From positions 2,943,001 to 3,007,000 of the forward strand of contig JAUPFP010000028.1 of assembly GCA_036925085.1 (NCBI GenBank): a stretch of 64,000 nucleotides of DNA. The letters are read 5' to 3'. Of this stretch, positions 12,792 to 26,140 are shown piece by piece. The notes under the pieces are model-generated. The model did no database searches, was not told the DNA's origin, and was given only the letters and a program-made list of their open reading frames with translations. How positions within the stretch are numbered: the stretch's first letter is position 1; each line of letters begins with the position of its first letter. Both the position numbers and the translations under genes were made by a program. Origin of the DNA: Brachycybe producta (Eukaryota > Arthropoda > Diplopoda > Playtdesmida > Andrognathidae).

Positions 12792-15700
12792 TGCACATTT
12801 TGCTCAAATTACATTTGCAAAGTGCAAGACCACACACATCATATGGAGTATATACTTCTTTCTCTTTTTCACATTTTACACATTTGTTCACAAAAAAAAA
12901 ACTACATGCAAAAGCCCTGGACAAAAAAAAACTTTCTTTACAAAGTCCACCCAGCAGAGAAAGACACACACGCAACAACAAAAACGGAGGAGAAAAATAA
13001 ATTCTGCTCTTTTTAACATCACACATATACAGTACAATAATATATTTTTCACAATATTTCACGCAAATTATTTATAATATTCATCTATAGAAAAAAAAAC
13101 CTCTCGTTTTTTTTTTTTCTTCTATGATACATTTTTATGATAACAATAGAAATTTTAAGGCGGTTACGTCTCATCACGAAAACTGTCTAGGGCACCAAAT
13201 AAGGACCCCCCCCACACACACACACATACACACGTATTGCATTTCATGAAAAATATTAACCTAAAAACCCCCATCTCTTTTTAATGCACACAACACGAAA
13301 ACATTTTTTATTTATAAAAATTTTTTTCAACATTATTAAAAGCATATATAGAACCTTATAATTTTTGTTGTTGTTGTTGGCTGTTGTTTAATGCGTAAAA
13401 TATGGAAACATGCAACAACAAAAAAGAAGGGTTATTCAGTTTGACGTCACAAGCTTCTCTTTATTTCTATGGTAACATACACAGTATATACACTTCAATA
13501 CGAAAAGTTATAATAATGAAAAATAACAAAAAAAATATACCATAGAAGAACAAAAGTGATATCTTCTTTTTTATTGAAGGGATTAGCTCAAATTTCTGTG
13601 GTTCTTTTACGAAAAAAAATAGAGAGAGACAAAAAAAAAAACAGATGCATTTTGAATAATTTATGATGAACGGAGAGAAAGACAGGAAAAAGTTTTCAGT
13701 AACAAAATTGGATCAAGATTTATGATTTTTTTTTTTTTTCAGATTATTTTTATAAAAAAAAATTATATATTCCAAAGCGTATTTATTTCACAAGGGAATT
13801 TATATTTATGCATCAATCCTTATTTCTAATTCATTTTTTTGTTATATTATATAGGCCTATATACATATAAAATGAGTTAACCCGATTTACAAAGCTGCAA
13901 TTTCCGGCTAAAATCTTCAATTCGCCATTTAATTTGTTAATAGAAAAAAAAATTCTAAAAACACCAGTCACAAATTTATAAAATGCGTGTACACTGAAGC
14001 AACCAAATATTTTTAATTAGAAAATTTAAATATCAAATAGACAATGAATTAGACAAATATTTACATAAAGGACGTTAATTTTTCTTGGCATCTTTTAAGA
14101 AAATAAAAGTACAAGTTAATTAAAAGTAGTAATGATGTTTATATATTCAAATAAACTTTTTATGCCGGTAATAGAATAGTTAAAAAAAATTATTTTTCAC
14201 TAAGTACACTGAATGCAAATTGCAAAATAAAGTAAATTTTCATCGTTATCAAAATGCCATAAAAAATTACTCTTAAGTAACCTTCATCATGAAAATAATT
14301 AACACATTGATTAGTAGATTACTATATTTATAATTTTTAAAAAAATAAATTTTAAACTTTAAAAATTAAAATTTAAAGTTTAAAACATTTAAAAAACGAC
14401 TAATTGAAAAAATTCAAATTGTTTTCAAAACTAGAATGGTAAATTATCATGCAAAGCGTTTTTTCATGATGGCAATATCTTAAAAAATAAACATTTTATA
14501 GTTCAGTTTGAAAATGATTGTTTTTTAGTTTTTCCATTGACATTTCATAAAAAAAAACACTTTTTGCCTTCTTCAAACTGTCACAAAAAGTTTATTTTTA
14601 AAGACAACACCACGAAAAAACTTTTAGCATTATCAACAACGATTCTAGTTTCTAAAACACTTTGAAACGTTTCTCCTGAAAAACGTTTGCACAAAAAAAA
14701 ACAAATTTTCTCAAAACCGCGGGGTGATCTCAGGATGGCGACCTCCTATAGAACATATAGCCACTGTAGTGGCGCCATCCTTGGAGACAAAAACAAAATA
14801 AATATCTATTTAACCACCTTAATGCATCTTTAAATTTATGTGTTAAGCTCCTTGTGACGCATCCTAAGACGTCTTTATCTTTTGCTTTCTATTGTATTTA
14901 TTACTCGAAGATTCACTACAAAAGATTTATTGTACAACGTTTGAAATTACACACCCATAAGGCAAAAAAAGGAAAGATTTAGTGGTTCAAAAGCTAATTC
15001 AAAAAAAGGGTAAACAAACTTAGAGAAAAACCCATATTTAACTCATTATATACATCATATCAGTTGCCAAATTCAGCTACTATTAAAATCTAAATGTCTG
15101 TTTCATTATATGCTTTTTAAAGTACAACGAGAGTAAACAAAATCGCCTTTTTTATCATCACTACCATCATATTATTAAGAGTTCTAAAGACCTATGCAGA
15201 AAAAGTTTATACAAAAAAAAATTAAATGTTATTTTTGGCAACAAACCCCAGCTAAAAGACGATTTTCTGTTTAGCTCATATTTATTTATATAATGTATTT
15301 TTTTTTTCCATTTAGGCCATAGGTGTGGCAACAATAATTAAGTTACTAATTTGAATTTGGGCTAAAGCTAACGGGACAGTTTCTTGCATATTAAATATAT
15401 AGAACACACCCTGTGACCTAGACAGCAGCACAGTATTTTAATTAGCTTTTATAATATTCTACCTTGTACATTTTTGCTAGGGTCTTCATTTTGTCGGTCA
15501 CCTAATTAAAAAAGTTAAAAACACTATGGAAAAGTAACTTTCGTATTAAACTTATTTAATATGCTCTATTAATAGATTAAAGCAAAGGGGGAGGAAAGTT
15601 TTGAGCTTCAGAGAAAAAAGTAAACCAAAAGAGTGCTAGTAAAATGCGTAAGAAAAATACATTGAAGAAAACCCATTTTGTTCAACAAAAATGATTACAA

Positions 15701-16072
15701 TAAATGTAGAAGTGGTCAATTGATCATTAGTACTTAAGATGGTGGTAGATTTTGTAATCTTCTTGCAGGTTTTTAATTTATTTTAATACTTAAATTTACA
15801 TGACAGAAACAATTTTATAATTTAATATACAGAGTGACTACAGTGTATTATTATTAACCTTTGAAGAAACTATTGCCATTGCTTTGTATCATGTTAGCTC
15901 ACGACCCTGATTATAGCTGCTCCAGACAATTGCAATAGTCTAACATTATTGCAAATTTTACATGATGACGTATTGTTGCAGCAATGACAGGCCCCTCTCT
16001 CTCTCTCTCTCCCTTTTCTGCTGAGCATGTACACTGTGTTACAATGCACCAACTTTTATGCAATACCAAGAA
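12789..16072. other. non-coding region
   Basis: No supported gene. Holds TTG-type repeats (about 13364-13388) and two dispersed-repeat pieces near 14407-14822. Nothing else recognised. Confidence 0.6.
14407..14820. mobile_element. foldback/TIR repeat, partial copy
   Basis: Contains the inverted motif pair (AATATCTTAAAAAATAAACA and AAAGTTTATTTTTAAAGACA) and ends GGCGCCATCCTTGG ... AATATCTATTTAACCACCTT. The same right end is found at 17408-17560, 25675-25775 and 51882, where a full-length copy exists. Confidence 0.55.
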
Positions 16073-16320
16073 AATGTTCCTCAATTTGTGGCCCAAGAGT
16101 CAATTGTGAAGTAACAATCCCGTTTAGATTAATCAGAAATTATGTTTGTTTTTTTCAATCAAGAACACTGGGTAGAGGCTAAAACTCTAGTTGGCAACTG
16201 CTAGTAATGAGACATCTAGACTCCCTCCAGCCTTTTCGATTAGAAAAAGCAGAATTGCAGTTGCTCTAATTATGATGATTACTTTACAATTGACACTTGG
16301 GCCACACATTAAGAAACATT
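16073..16320. mobile_element. MITE, TTCCTCAATTTGTGGCCC family
   Basis: Inverted ends: AATGTTCCTCAATTTGTGGC at left and GGGCCACACATTAAGAAACATT-like sequence at right, with a longer arm (CAATTGTGAAGTAACAAT / ATTACTTTACAATTG). A second copy is at 52685-52915 and a fragment near 58865. The termini resemble hAT-type MITEs, but I cannot define the target duplication. Confidence 0.6.
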
Positions 16321-18437
16321 TGCTTGATAGTTCAGTGATTGCATTATGGACATACTCAATAGACAGTAACCTTGCTTTGCTGTATACATTACTTCATATT
16401 GCGCACCAGACTAAAAGAATGGAAACGTTAATTGTCATCTTGTAACGTGTTTAAACCCCTTTTTTTTAAAAAAAAAAAAGATTTTCTTAACATCATTCAT
16501 TATTTCCCTTTTTACAAAAAATGTCTGAAAACAAAATTATAGAAAAAAAAGACAAAAAACTAAATTAATGTTGCAAACGTTTTTTTTTTTTGCAGAAATA
16601 GTTGTTTGTGATCAACATAAAAAAATCTATGCTCAGCCTTGCGTTATATAATATTAGATACAAAATATGTGTCTGGAGAACTCAATTCCATTTCCTGCAA
16701 TCAAGGTTTAACCAGACTCTGGAATTTATAAGTAACTTAGTCTGGTAGTGCTGATTGCAGAGGACTGTTGTATGGGTCCATGGGGAACCACTCCCCTGCT
16801 GGCACAACCTCAACCAGGCTAGGTTACTGAAAGATAACATTGTTTTTGTGGCTAACAAATAAAATGTTTCAAACACTCAACAGTTACACTCAAAAGCATC
16901 ACCAGCTCGTTTTATATTTCTATAGCTTAGACCTTAGTATTGCATATGGAAACACACAGGACCTAAAGGGTTTTAAACTTTATCTCTAGAATTTTTTTTT
17001 TGCAGACGATGCAAGACTTATCTATTTTGGTTAAAAAAAATTCTTAAAATTCGTCTGTTCTTATGAGTGTGAATTTTTTTTCAGTGTTATACTCTTTAAA
17101 AACAGAAGAAGAAAAAAAAAATTTTAATCTTAATCCCTTTTACCAAGTATCTTAGTTACAAGATTTTTTTTTCCTTTTATCTCTTCTTTAACATTTTAGA
17201 TATAACAAATCAAATAGGTTTTGACGTTAACATCATCCAATTAAGCTTCATATCTTCATTAGAAATTGCATCGTCAACACTCAATTGCATTTTTCTGGCC
17301 ACTATTCAAATAAAAATTACAAGTAGCTGCATATTATGTGTATATAAAGGCATAAAGTGTACACAAACATTAATGCCCACAGCTGGAAATGACCACAGTG
17401 CTACGTGCTTGTTTTTTTAAATAAAAAACGTTCGCTTGATATTTTTGCGTCCAAATTTGACGCCAAAAAAACGTGTATAGAGCATAGCATTAGCCACTGC
17501 AGTGGCGGGCGCCGCCGTTCGGAAGGACAAAAGCAAAATAAATGTCTATTCAGCCACCTTTAGAAACCGTGATGATCAATAATGATAAATAAGATACGAT
17601 CCATATTCTAAAACTTCAAACCTGGTTCATTGCATATCTTATACTGACTCTTGTGTTTTTATATAGTAGAAAAAAACACCCTGATGAAGACGAGAGGCTA
17701 CTAATATATTACAATGACGAATCACTTATTTTGCTTTTTTTCTGCACTCAAAACATCAGCACTAATATATAATGAAATAACGTTACTACTGGAGTTTTAT
17801 TGTACATTTGTAATGATATTTGTGATTTAAAAAAATAAGAAAAACAGCAAAGAAAATATATCATTAATATTAGTCAAGAAGCTTGCATTGATTGCCCATG
17901 TTCAAGGGGTGGTGTGTTTCTCTTGAAAAATTATACATAAATCTCAACAAATATGCTAGAATTACACTCAATTTTATACTTAAAAAAAACATTTCTCAAA
18001 ACAGTGTATCTAGAAGCAATTGACATTTATTTTTTATATTAATTTCTATATTACTATTTTTATCTTCAAAATAATAGGTCCTACAGAGTGGATGTCAAAT
18101 TTTCAACACACATTTTTGCCATATGAATTTTATAATAATATTTTGTGACTTTAGGCGTCAAACATAATCTCAAAATGACAACTCTGATGCAGTTGTTCAG
18201 AAGGGGGAGAAAAATATCAAAATAATTCTTCTTAAACACCCTGTAAATTTCATTTCTGCTTTTGTTGGCCTATTTTAATGAGCTGAATTTGTATTGGATG
18301 CTTATTGCATGCTGCTTCAATTTTTTTTTTATTATTATTTTGGGTGCCTTTTTCATACTAAATAAAGATGCAATCATTCTGGTTATCCGAAATAACAAGT
18401 CCTATTGAGCCTCTAGATGCTTTAAATGATCAACAAG

Positions 18438-18439
<2 letters not shown>
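16321..18439. other. non-coding region
   Basis: No gene seen. 16680-16870 is less AT-rich than its surroundings and may be a degraded repeat. 17408-17560 is a right-end copy of the AACCACCTTA foldback family (GTTCGCTTGATATTTTTGCG ... ATGTCTATTCAGCCACCTT). Confidence 0.55.

Positions 18440-18509
<70 letters not shown>
18440..18509. repeat. (TA)n microsatellite
   Basis: About 70 bp of uninterrupted AT dinucleotides. Confidence 0.98.
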
Positions 18510-18512
<3 letters not shown>

Positions 18513-19434
18513 ACCTAGCTGTTTGGAAAGCATTTCAAGTTCTATATAGTTCCCCCCTCTAACCGCCCTCCCCTCCTACAACCCTACGACTACAAAGTAA
18601 TAAATGTACACCTTCAGGCAGTTATATGTGCTGGAGGCTATATCATCATATGGCACATAATTTCCTTCAGTGGAATTTATTCAGAACACGTCTTATAGCA
18701 GCTAGTGGAAGCGCGCGCAATCGAAATAAACAAGAGTCCTATTAAGTAAAATATTGGTCATGCAATCCACATAATCTTTTTCAGAAGACCTTCCAGAGAT
18801 CTCTTCTCTATTATCAAAGTTATTTTTATCTTTTATATGGCACATATATGCGTAATATACAACACATACACAATAAAAGAACACACGCACAACAAGTATA
18901 CGGAGAAAAAATTCATACACACATACAGGGTGGTCAAAAATGTCTTGTTATTCCTATAAAATTGTATGCAACAATTTATTGTTTTCTCAAGTTTTAGTTT
19001 CAGTAACTTTTTTTTTTGGAAGAATATGATGATAACTGATATTAAAAAATAGATATAAAAAGGGTTAAAACCATGGAACAAGAGGGCAATTTGAGCAATT
19101 TATTGTTTCTAATAATAATTTTAATTTTCTTACATAAATTATAATTTTAACAAAAGCAAAAAAAAATTATGGCAGATAATTTAAACCTTTAATTTAGAAC
19201 CACTACACCATAACAACTCTAATTATACGGTAAACCATTACTTATGATTCAGGAGAAACTGTGATAGTAAAACTTTAACTATCCCTCAAGGACCCCAGAC
19301 TCGTTTAAGAAGCAAATGACCCATATCACTGTAAAATGTAAATGGGTGCGGTTCCCACCTGAAACGGATTCTAACTCCAAAGTACAGTATGACTAGAGTT
19401 AAGAGTTGGAGATTAGAAAATATTCTAGGTAATA

Positions 19435-19652
19435 GGTGCGTTCAGTACCTAAGCACATATTATTTAAGCTCGTTGTTCGTTTGAAGCCGCTCGCAATAAC
19501 CACTTGAAAATGAATTGAACGCGCTTTTCATAGAGCGACGAGTTCTATCGCTCGATGTGTTCTACGAGCGCATCGTGCTTCTTCATTCGAGCGGTTTTTT
19601 ATTTGGCGTTCAGTTCCTTAGCGCAACAAAGAACTAGAGAACTGAACGCACC
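19435..19652. mobile_element. MITE with GGTGCGTTCAGT termini
   Basis: Left end GGTGCGTTCAGTACCTAAGC; right end AACTGAACGCACC is the inverted copy. The 218-bp interior is GC-richer than the flanks with inverted GAGCGACGAG/CTCGATG-type motifs. No coding capacity; target duplication not evident. Confidence 0.65.
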
Positions 19653-22600
19653 GAATGTGACTGGAGAATATGCTGGTGGTGGAGGATGATAATTTGGTCA
19701 TGGGCGCGAAACACTTGCACCCTTGTAACTCTGAATGCAATCACCAAATAGCTAGCCTCCACCTCCAATCCTTGTCATTGTTTGAAATGGACACAACCCT
19801 GTAAATGTCCTGAACATCTACTACAAAACCCAACAACGAGGTCACAATTTAACATTCGTTTGTGACACAGAAAGAACACATAACACAATGTCATACAGAA
19901 AAGTCAAACACACAAAAAAAATCTAACAAAATTACACACAAAGAAAGTTTAAATATCAGTGCCTCAGACTCAGAGGTTAAATCTGTTAAGTCACAAAACC
20001 TAAACTTTACAAAGGAGTCCATTTGAAAGTTATTCCCTTCATTGAAGAGGATAGGACTTAACATGGTATACCACCAGGTCCACCACCCAGTGGCTTAAGT
20101 ATAAAACTGTGGACATAACACCGTTTACCACTAATAGAACCTGACAAGCTGATTCATTATATGTAAAAATTGTGTTTTTTTAAAGTGTGACTTAACACAG
20201 TTTACCTCTGAATATACTGTAGACACAAACAAATTACATAAACACACGAACAAATAACTCATGCACGTTTATAGAAAGACTATGCAAACTTGCAGAGAAA
20301 ATACAAGCACATAGAATGTTTGAAGAAATGCAAATAAGCCAATCAATTTCTATTGATTTTAATTTTAAAAATAGTTTTTTTTAAGAAATTCACTACTAGT
20401 GTATGAGTTCATTATTGATGTCATTCTTTACATATAAAATGTCATGACGTTTTTTATTTCTATTTATAGCAAAAAAAAATACTAATCCTTTATAATTGGG
20501 ACAATCGAATTTTGTATATTTTATCATTATGAGGACACACATTCTATAAATAGCAAGAGAAAATTGTATTGAAACCGCCTACAATATAATAGTGCACCAA
20601 CGTTATACACACATTTTTGCCTTTTCTTATTAAGTAAAACCACAAAACTATTTGCTGATACATACATATATATAAAAAAGTAGGTTAGGATTTCGATTAG
20701 TGTTGTATTTTCAAAAGAACCCCCCCCCCCCCCCCCAATACACTTCTTTTTTTTTTCAATTACATACCATATAATATATACTTGTATATTCAGGTAGAAC
20801 AGTAAGGCTCAACGTTTTGTTCCTACCTAATCCCCTTTTATTCAAAAATTTTCATTGGTTCATTTGGACAAATAAAAAACGTCTCTACGTGCGTCATTGA
20901 TGCCCTTCTTATTATACCGAGGCCAAAGACCTCTCTCTATGATGTACCATTGCAAAACAAAAGATAAAAAGTACAATATAAAATTCAATAAAGAGCTATT
21001 TTCTAGAAATTCTACAAATAGGTCTACAAGTAAACAGTTTAGACAAAAACTCACTTAATAAATATCAATGTTTTTTTTAGAATTAACTTGTTAGTTTAGT
21101 TAAGTTTTAATTTAAAATAAAGTAATTGTTGTATTATGCTAAAATGTTATTTCGTAACAAGATCTTTAAAAAATAAACGTTTATAAGCCAATTTGAAGCT
21201 CAATTTCTTTATCAAACAATTGATGCAAAAAAAAATTAACATTGATTTTGAATTTGAATAAGTACTCCGGAAGCAGCCCAGAGGGTCCGTGATTTTGAAC
21301 TAATGGTCCATTACCCCAAAAAGCAGCAGAAAAATGCATTGTCAGCATAACATCTTAGTACCTTACTAGCTACTAACAAACTCCCTTAAGTTTATTTTTT
21401 AAAGATATTGCACTATAATTAATATTTTTAGCATCAATATTATTAGCATTTGACAATGCATTTAACATGCTGCCATTGTCTCTATGTCACAGGACTTCTT
21501 GACTGCTTGGAGAATAGTTATTCAAATTCAAATGTGGTCAATTATTCTAGTTTCTACTAATTCTTCTTGAAGCAATATTACATTTAAAAATAATATTTTG
21601 CCATTTTTGCTTCTTACATGAATAATTATTTAACAATCTTAATTTTAAAAGATAAAAAATGCAATTCCATTAGAATGATTAAATCTACTGAACTCATTCG
21701 AATGGTTAAATTTATTTGCATTTATATAATTGCCCATTTCCCAATTTCGAATTTCTTCTGCAAGATGTGTAATTGGAGTCAAACCAGAAAATCCTTTATC
21801 CATTGGACGTCATTTAATAGTGAGCAAAACTAATTAGGTACCCTTCCCCTTATATGTAATACACATTAGATTGGAGAAGAAGAAAAAAAATGTATTTTTA
21901 AGCTCAGGTTCCTAGCAACTATACCACAAAAATATACGAAGAATTAGATGTCGAATTCTATCAAATGAAGCCATAATCAAATAATAAAACTCTAGAGAAA
22001 CTCGTCTAGACCCACTTCATTATAAGAAATAACAATTGGAATATGAGAAAGAGAATTTTTTTTTATAGTTCATATCTCAGATATAAACCTTGAAAATAAT
22101 ATTTCTTTCACAAAGGACACAACAGTAATGATTTTATTTAGTAGTTACAACATTATATCAAAAATCACATTGTCATCATCATTAGAAATTGTACAACCTT
22201 GGCACAAATACAATGAAGTTTATTATCTATAACCTAAACCAATGTGCATTATAAAATTTAACTGCAGTTTAAAAAAACCACAGTTAAATTCACCATAATT
22301 GAATTTGAAAAATAATGGCCCATAACTTAACTGCATTGTCACAACATGGATAACCACTTTACTGATGTGTCAACACATTATTTAACCACAGTTAAATCAA
22401 TAAGAATGTTTAAATAAGGCAAAATTAAACAACAACAAAAATCACAAAACAATTCTCAAAAAGAAGGGCAAAAATAAAAGAATTTTTTTTGCTTTTCTTT
22501 GTGAGAAGTGTTTTGTGATTTTTGTGATGAAATTTAGAATTTTAACAAATTTTCAACGAAATTTTAACATTTCCTTATCAAAACATTTTGATTGAATTTA

Positions 22601-24702
22601 TCCCTCAAAACGACAACCTTAGTACATTAATTATTATCTAGTCACCTCCAATAAAAAATAACCTGTCAAACTGTCAATAACATTCTCATTTTACAATAAA
22701 AAAATACCTAGAGATTACTCTGACCAAAAAATCGATATGTTTGACACCTTTATTCAACATCTTAATCTTGTTTAAAAAAAATCCAACTCTTATCTTCAAG
22801 TGTTGGGTAGAATTTTAACCGGAAAATAAATTGTTGGGAAGTAAAAAAAAAAGGAATTGGTGGTGACACAAAAATAGAAATTGCTATACATAGCATGTAA
22901 TATTTTTGTCATTCTTATGATGCTTCCCTTTCTTCTCCACGTATTCTTATCATTCGAGAAAACGATTCTTTTTGTAAACTGTTCTAGAATTTACAGTAGA
23001 ACCCAAGGAAGTGTCCAAGTTTTTCATATAAAGGGGCCCACATACAAAATTTCAAACAACCAATGCTGAAGTGTGTTGAGTATCGTTTATAAAACCTTTG
23101 TGGGAATAGTTTAGAAAATTCATGTCACAGATACGTTTCTTGTGCTAGAATTTGACAGCTACAAAAAAAAAATAGAAATGTGTATAATAATGTGGCATCT
23201 AATTTTAAAAAATTGTTAGCAAAAATGTGAAAAAAATTGTAAGGCCCAAATTCAAGAAAGAAACTTAGAAGCTACATCGCAAAATTACTTTGAAAATCTT
23301 CACAAAAAGTGCTAGCATCGTTTTTCTATTGAACACATATATCCTATGTTAAAGAAGAAACGTTAATTTTTAAAATACACAGTGGCGGCAATATGTTTTT
23401 TTTTTCATATTTAAAATTGTCTAATTTTGATGGTTCAAATTGCTATGTGCACTTATGCTATGCACAAATATATTTTCATCTATTGATATAATGATAAAAA
23501 ATTGGTAAGTGCGATTCCATTTTTTAAAAAAGTATTTCAAAATCGCGAATTTCTAACTCTTATGGACAACTTTAAATATGAAAAATAAACATATTGCCGT
23601 CACTGTGTATTTTAAAAATTAACGTTTCTTCTTTAACAACGAGTCTATGGGCTAAATAAAAAACTATGCTAGCGCTTTTTGTGGAGATTTTTCGAAGTAA
23701 TTTTGCAATGCAGCAGCCTCGTAAGCAATTCAATTTGAATCCTCTTGAAGAAGGTTTCAAGATACCCACGATTAGGGGGTTTTCTAAAATTTTCCATGCT
23801 GAAAATCTACTCAGAAAATTCAAAAGTTCCTGTCCAAGTATCTTAGCCCTTAATTATTTTGGTGTTGAGTCTCATAAATAATGACATTTTAAATTAATGT
23901 GTTGACTGTCCTAAATTTTCTTGACTTTTTGATACCAACAGGACACTGATGTTTAGTGTCCCTTTAATTACCATATGTCAATTGAGAAATGCTAATTTAA
24001 GAGTTTTGTCAGTGCTTTGAGAATACATGGAGCTCTTGTGGATTAACTTAAAATACTGAAGCCAAAATAGAAAGATGCATCGTTTGACAACAACCGCACA
24101 ACAAAAGGATTAAAAAATGGTGACAGTTTTATCAATTTTTTTTTCTCCTACGTGCTGTAATTCTAACAAATGTCACCACCTGTCATCGGACTTACCATAA
24201 ATTCTTTATTCTACTGGAATAATTAAATATGCATCATGGAAACTGACAAATGACTACCTTGCATTCATAAATTATAGCATTTCTAATTATAAAAAATATA
24301 TCATTCTTTTTTTACATTGTAATGCAAATGATGATGTTTAATGTGGCTTTTCTTATTTTTTTTTTTTGTCTTTTTAGATTTTAACGTTTTGAAAATGAGA
24401 CATAAAAAAGTCAACTTGTGGTTGGTGGCAGTAATAATGATAACGACACCTATAACACAAACAGGATCATCAAATAGATTAAAGTAATATTTTTGTGTGT
24501 GTGTGTGTTTCTCCAATATGTTCTGTGTGTCATTTTGTAATACGTCTTTCCATTTGTGTGTTTCTCTTCATTGGTCTCTGGACTTTACTTTTCTCTGTGT
24601 GCCAATTTTTCTTCTGTTTTAAGCCACTGTTATCTATGATCAGGAAAATGGCTTTTAAAACTGAAGCAAAAAAATAAGGTTATGAACTTATGACTTTATA
24701 AG
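19653..24702. other. non-coding region
   Basis: No supported gene. Contains a poly-C tract (20720-20736), a second cluster of AACCACAGTTAA motifs (22245-22410), foldback motifs near 21160-21570, and an inverted repeat pair (about 23345-23375 with 23600-23635, ACACAGTGGCGGCAATATG-like). Confidence 0.6.
20720..20736. repeat. poly-C tract (C17)
   Basis: Seventeen consecutive C residues, one of several unusually long C runs in this AT-rich window. Confidence 0.95.
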
Positions 24703-25198
24703 CATGGGCGCCGACAGGATATTTTGAAAGGTGGTGCGCGCATGTGGCGTTTAAATATTTTGTTTCCCAAATTTTCTAATACATGTGGCACTCACAAAAA
24801 TCTTTTTTGGGGGAAAATGAGTTTAAAGTTGCATTTTTCTATTTCAATATATTGTAGGTGAGCCAAATAAACCGATAGTGAATAGTTAAAACGGTTTTTG
24901 CACTTGAAAAGCTCAGCAAAGTAAGCCATGGATCTTCTCTTAACTTTATATTCATTTTCCCAAAAAAGTGTTTTTTTGAATTGTGCCACTCATCCAGGCA
25001 AGGTGCGATGTAATAAACTAATTTATTGACTATGTCGTTTTTAAATAAATTATATATTTGTACTAATATTTTAGTTTTTTATTTTTAAAATTTGCATATA
25101 GTTTTAATGTTTCAATAAATTATGGAAAAAAACAATAAAAAATCGTGAAAATTGGTGATGCACTTAGACCACCTTGCACCATGTTGCCGGCGTCCATG
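24703..25198. mobile_element. 496-bp hAT-like non-autonomous element
   Basis: Left terminus CATGGGCGCCGACAGGATAT; right terminus GTTGCCGGCGTCCATG is its inverted match, with extended similarity (GAAAGGTGGTGCG / GCACCTTGC types). Flanks TTTATAAG and ATTATGAG match at six of eight positions, which fits an 8-bp duplication. No transposase frame. Confidence 0.6.
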
Positions 25199-26030
25199 AT
25201 TATGAGTCTTGCAGCCAGCCTATTGTTGTGGCAGAGAATACGAACTTATGACAAGCTCATTAGATATTTATTCATTTAAGGCCATTTGGCGTGTTATTTT
25301 GACCTCACTAATTATATTTCTGGCATACATGACCGGGCCTCTGTCTCGGCCCAATAATCTGGAAACCACACTTGTCTAGAAAAACACTCAATGAGCTTTC
25401 ATTCTGCCTCGAGATCGTGACTTGGTGTGCTGTTTTTTTAATGTTGAAGATATACGGCTGTGCGCCGAGAGCGGACCGTCACCGGAAAAAAAGTAAACAT
25501 GACAATATATCCACCCAGGCCCAGTGGCAAAACCAGGACACTGTCCTTGTCACGGTATTCTGTTATCAGAAGATACAGTACACCTTGAATTTACCGGTGC
25601 AACTCCTCCACAGGGTGACGGTCATCACTCTGTGTCTCGAGCTTAATCTATATATACATTTTTTTCAAAAGGCACAGTGGGGTGGGAGAGAGACCCTTCT
25701 ATAGAACATAATAGACACTGGAGTGGCACCGTCCGGGGGAGGGGATAGCAAAATAAAATATCTATAGAGCCACGTAAATGAATTTGCTCCTTTTTTCATT
25801 TGGCGGTTGTTCAGACACTTTTTTTTAAAAAGTAAACCAGCCATTGAATCAACGTTGACATTATTTCTTTCAGGAATTTCCAAACGTATTTTTTTCTTTC
25901 TGTTTTTTTGTTTTTGTGTTTGTCTTAACAATTTATTCTTTTTTTGTTGTGTGTTTAGTGTACTTTTTGTTTGTTCCAATATAAATCTATTTTGTATTAT
26001 TTGTTTTTTGTTTTTTTCAATTTTCTTAAG
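25199..26030. other. region just upstream of the first recognised channel exon
   Basis: 25300-25640 is noticeably less AT-rich and has longer open frames, so it could hold an upstream exon or regulatory sequence, but no frame has both an ATG leader and a phase-2 donor to match the exon at 26031. 25675-25775 is a copy of the AACCACCTTA repeat end. 25880-26030 is the T-rich tract before the acceptor. Confidence 0.4.
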
Positions 26031-26140
26031 AGTGGACAATTCAATGTCTGACAAAAAAGTCCTGGACGAATTATTAAATAAAACGCGTTACGATAAACGC
26101 TTGAGGCCTCCAGCAAGAGCTGATGGTGTCGCTGGAGAAG
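26031..26140 (+). CDS. pHCl: channel exon A (N-terminal extracellular segment)
   Basis: A T-rich tract ending in TTAAG precedes the exon, and the donor is GTAAGT. The reading frame has a complete codon from 26032 and ends in phase 1. It contains VLDELLNKTRYDKRLRPP, the hallmark start of the mature Cys-loop receptor domain, with an NKT glycosylation sequon. The first base completes a codon begun in an upstream exon (phase 2), so the ATG at 26044 is probably internal and not the start. The open frame continues upstream through a T-rich tract but contains no ATG, which supports a missing upstream exon. Confidence 0.85.

Noticed and set aside
12700..13062. 120-codon minus-strand frame with a Ser-Leu run
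   Set aside because: Its tail is the translated GA microsatellite and the remainder has no recognisable features.
22917..23069. ATG-led hydrophobic stretch MMLPFLLHVFLSFEKT as a possible signal-peptide exon of the channel
   Set aside because: No donor in the required phase follows it, and it is over 3 kb from exon A. Left unannotated without transcript evidence.
25372..25704. Open frame just upstream of channel exon A, considered as the leader exon
   Set aside because: The only ATG in the frame is at 25441, which gives no convincing signal peptide. The usable donors (GT at 25555, 25597 and 25615) all end in phase 0, but exon A needs phase 2.
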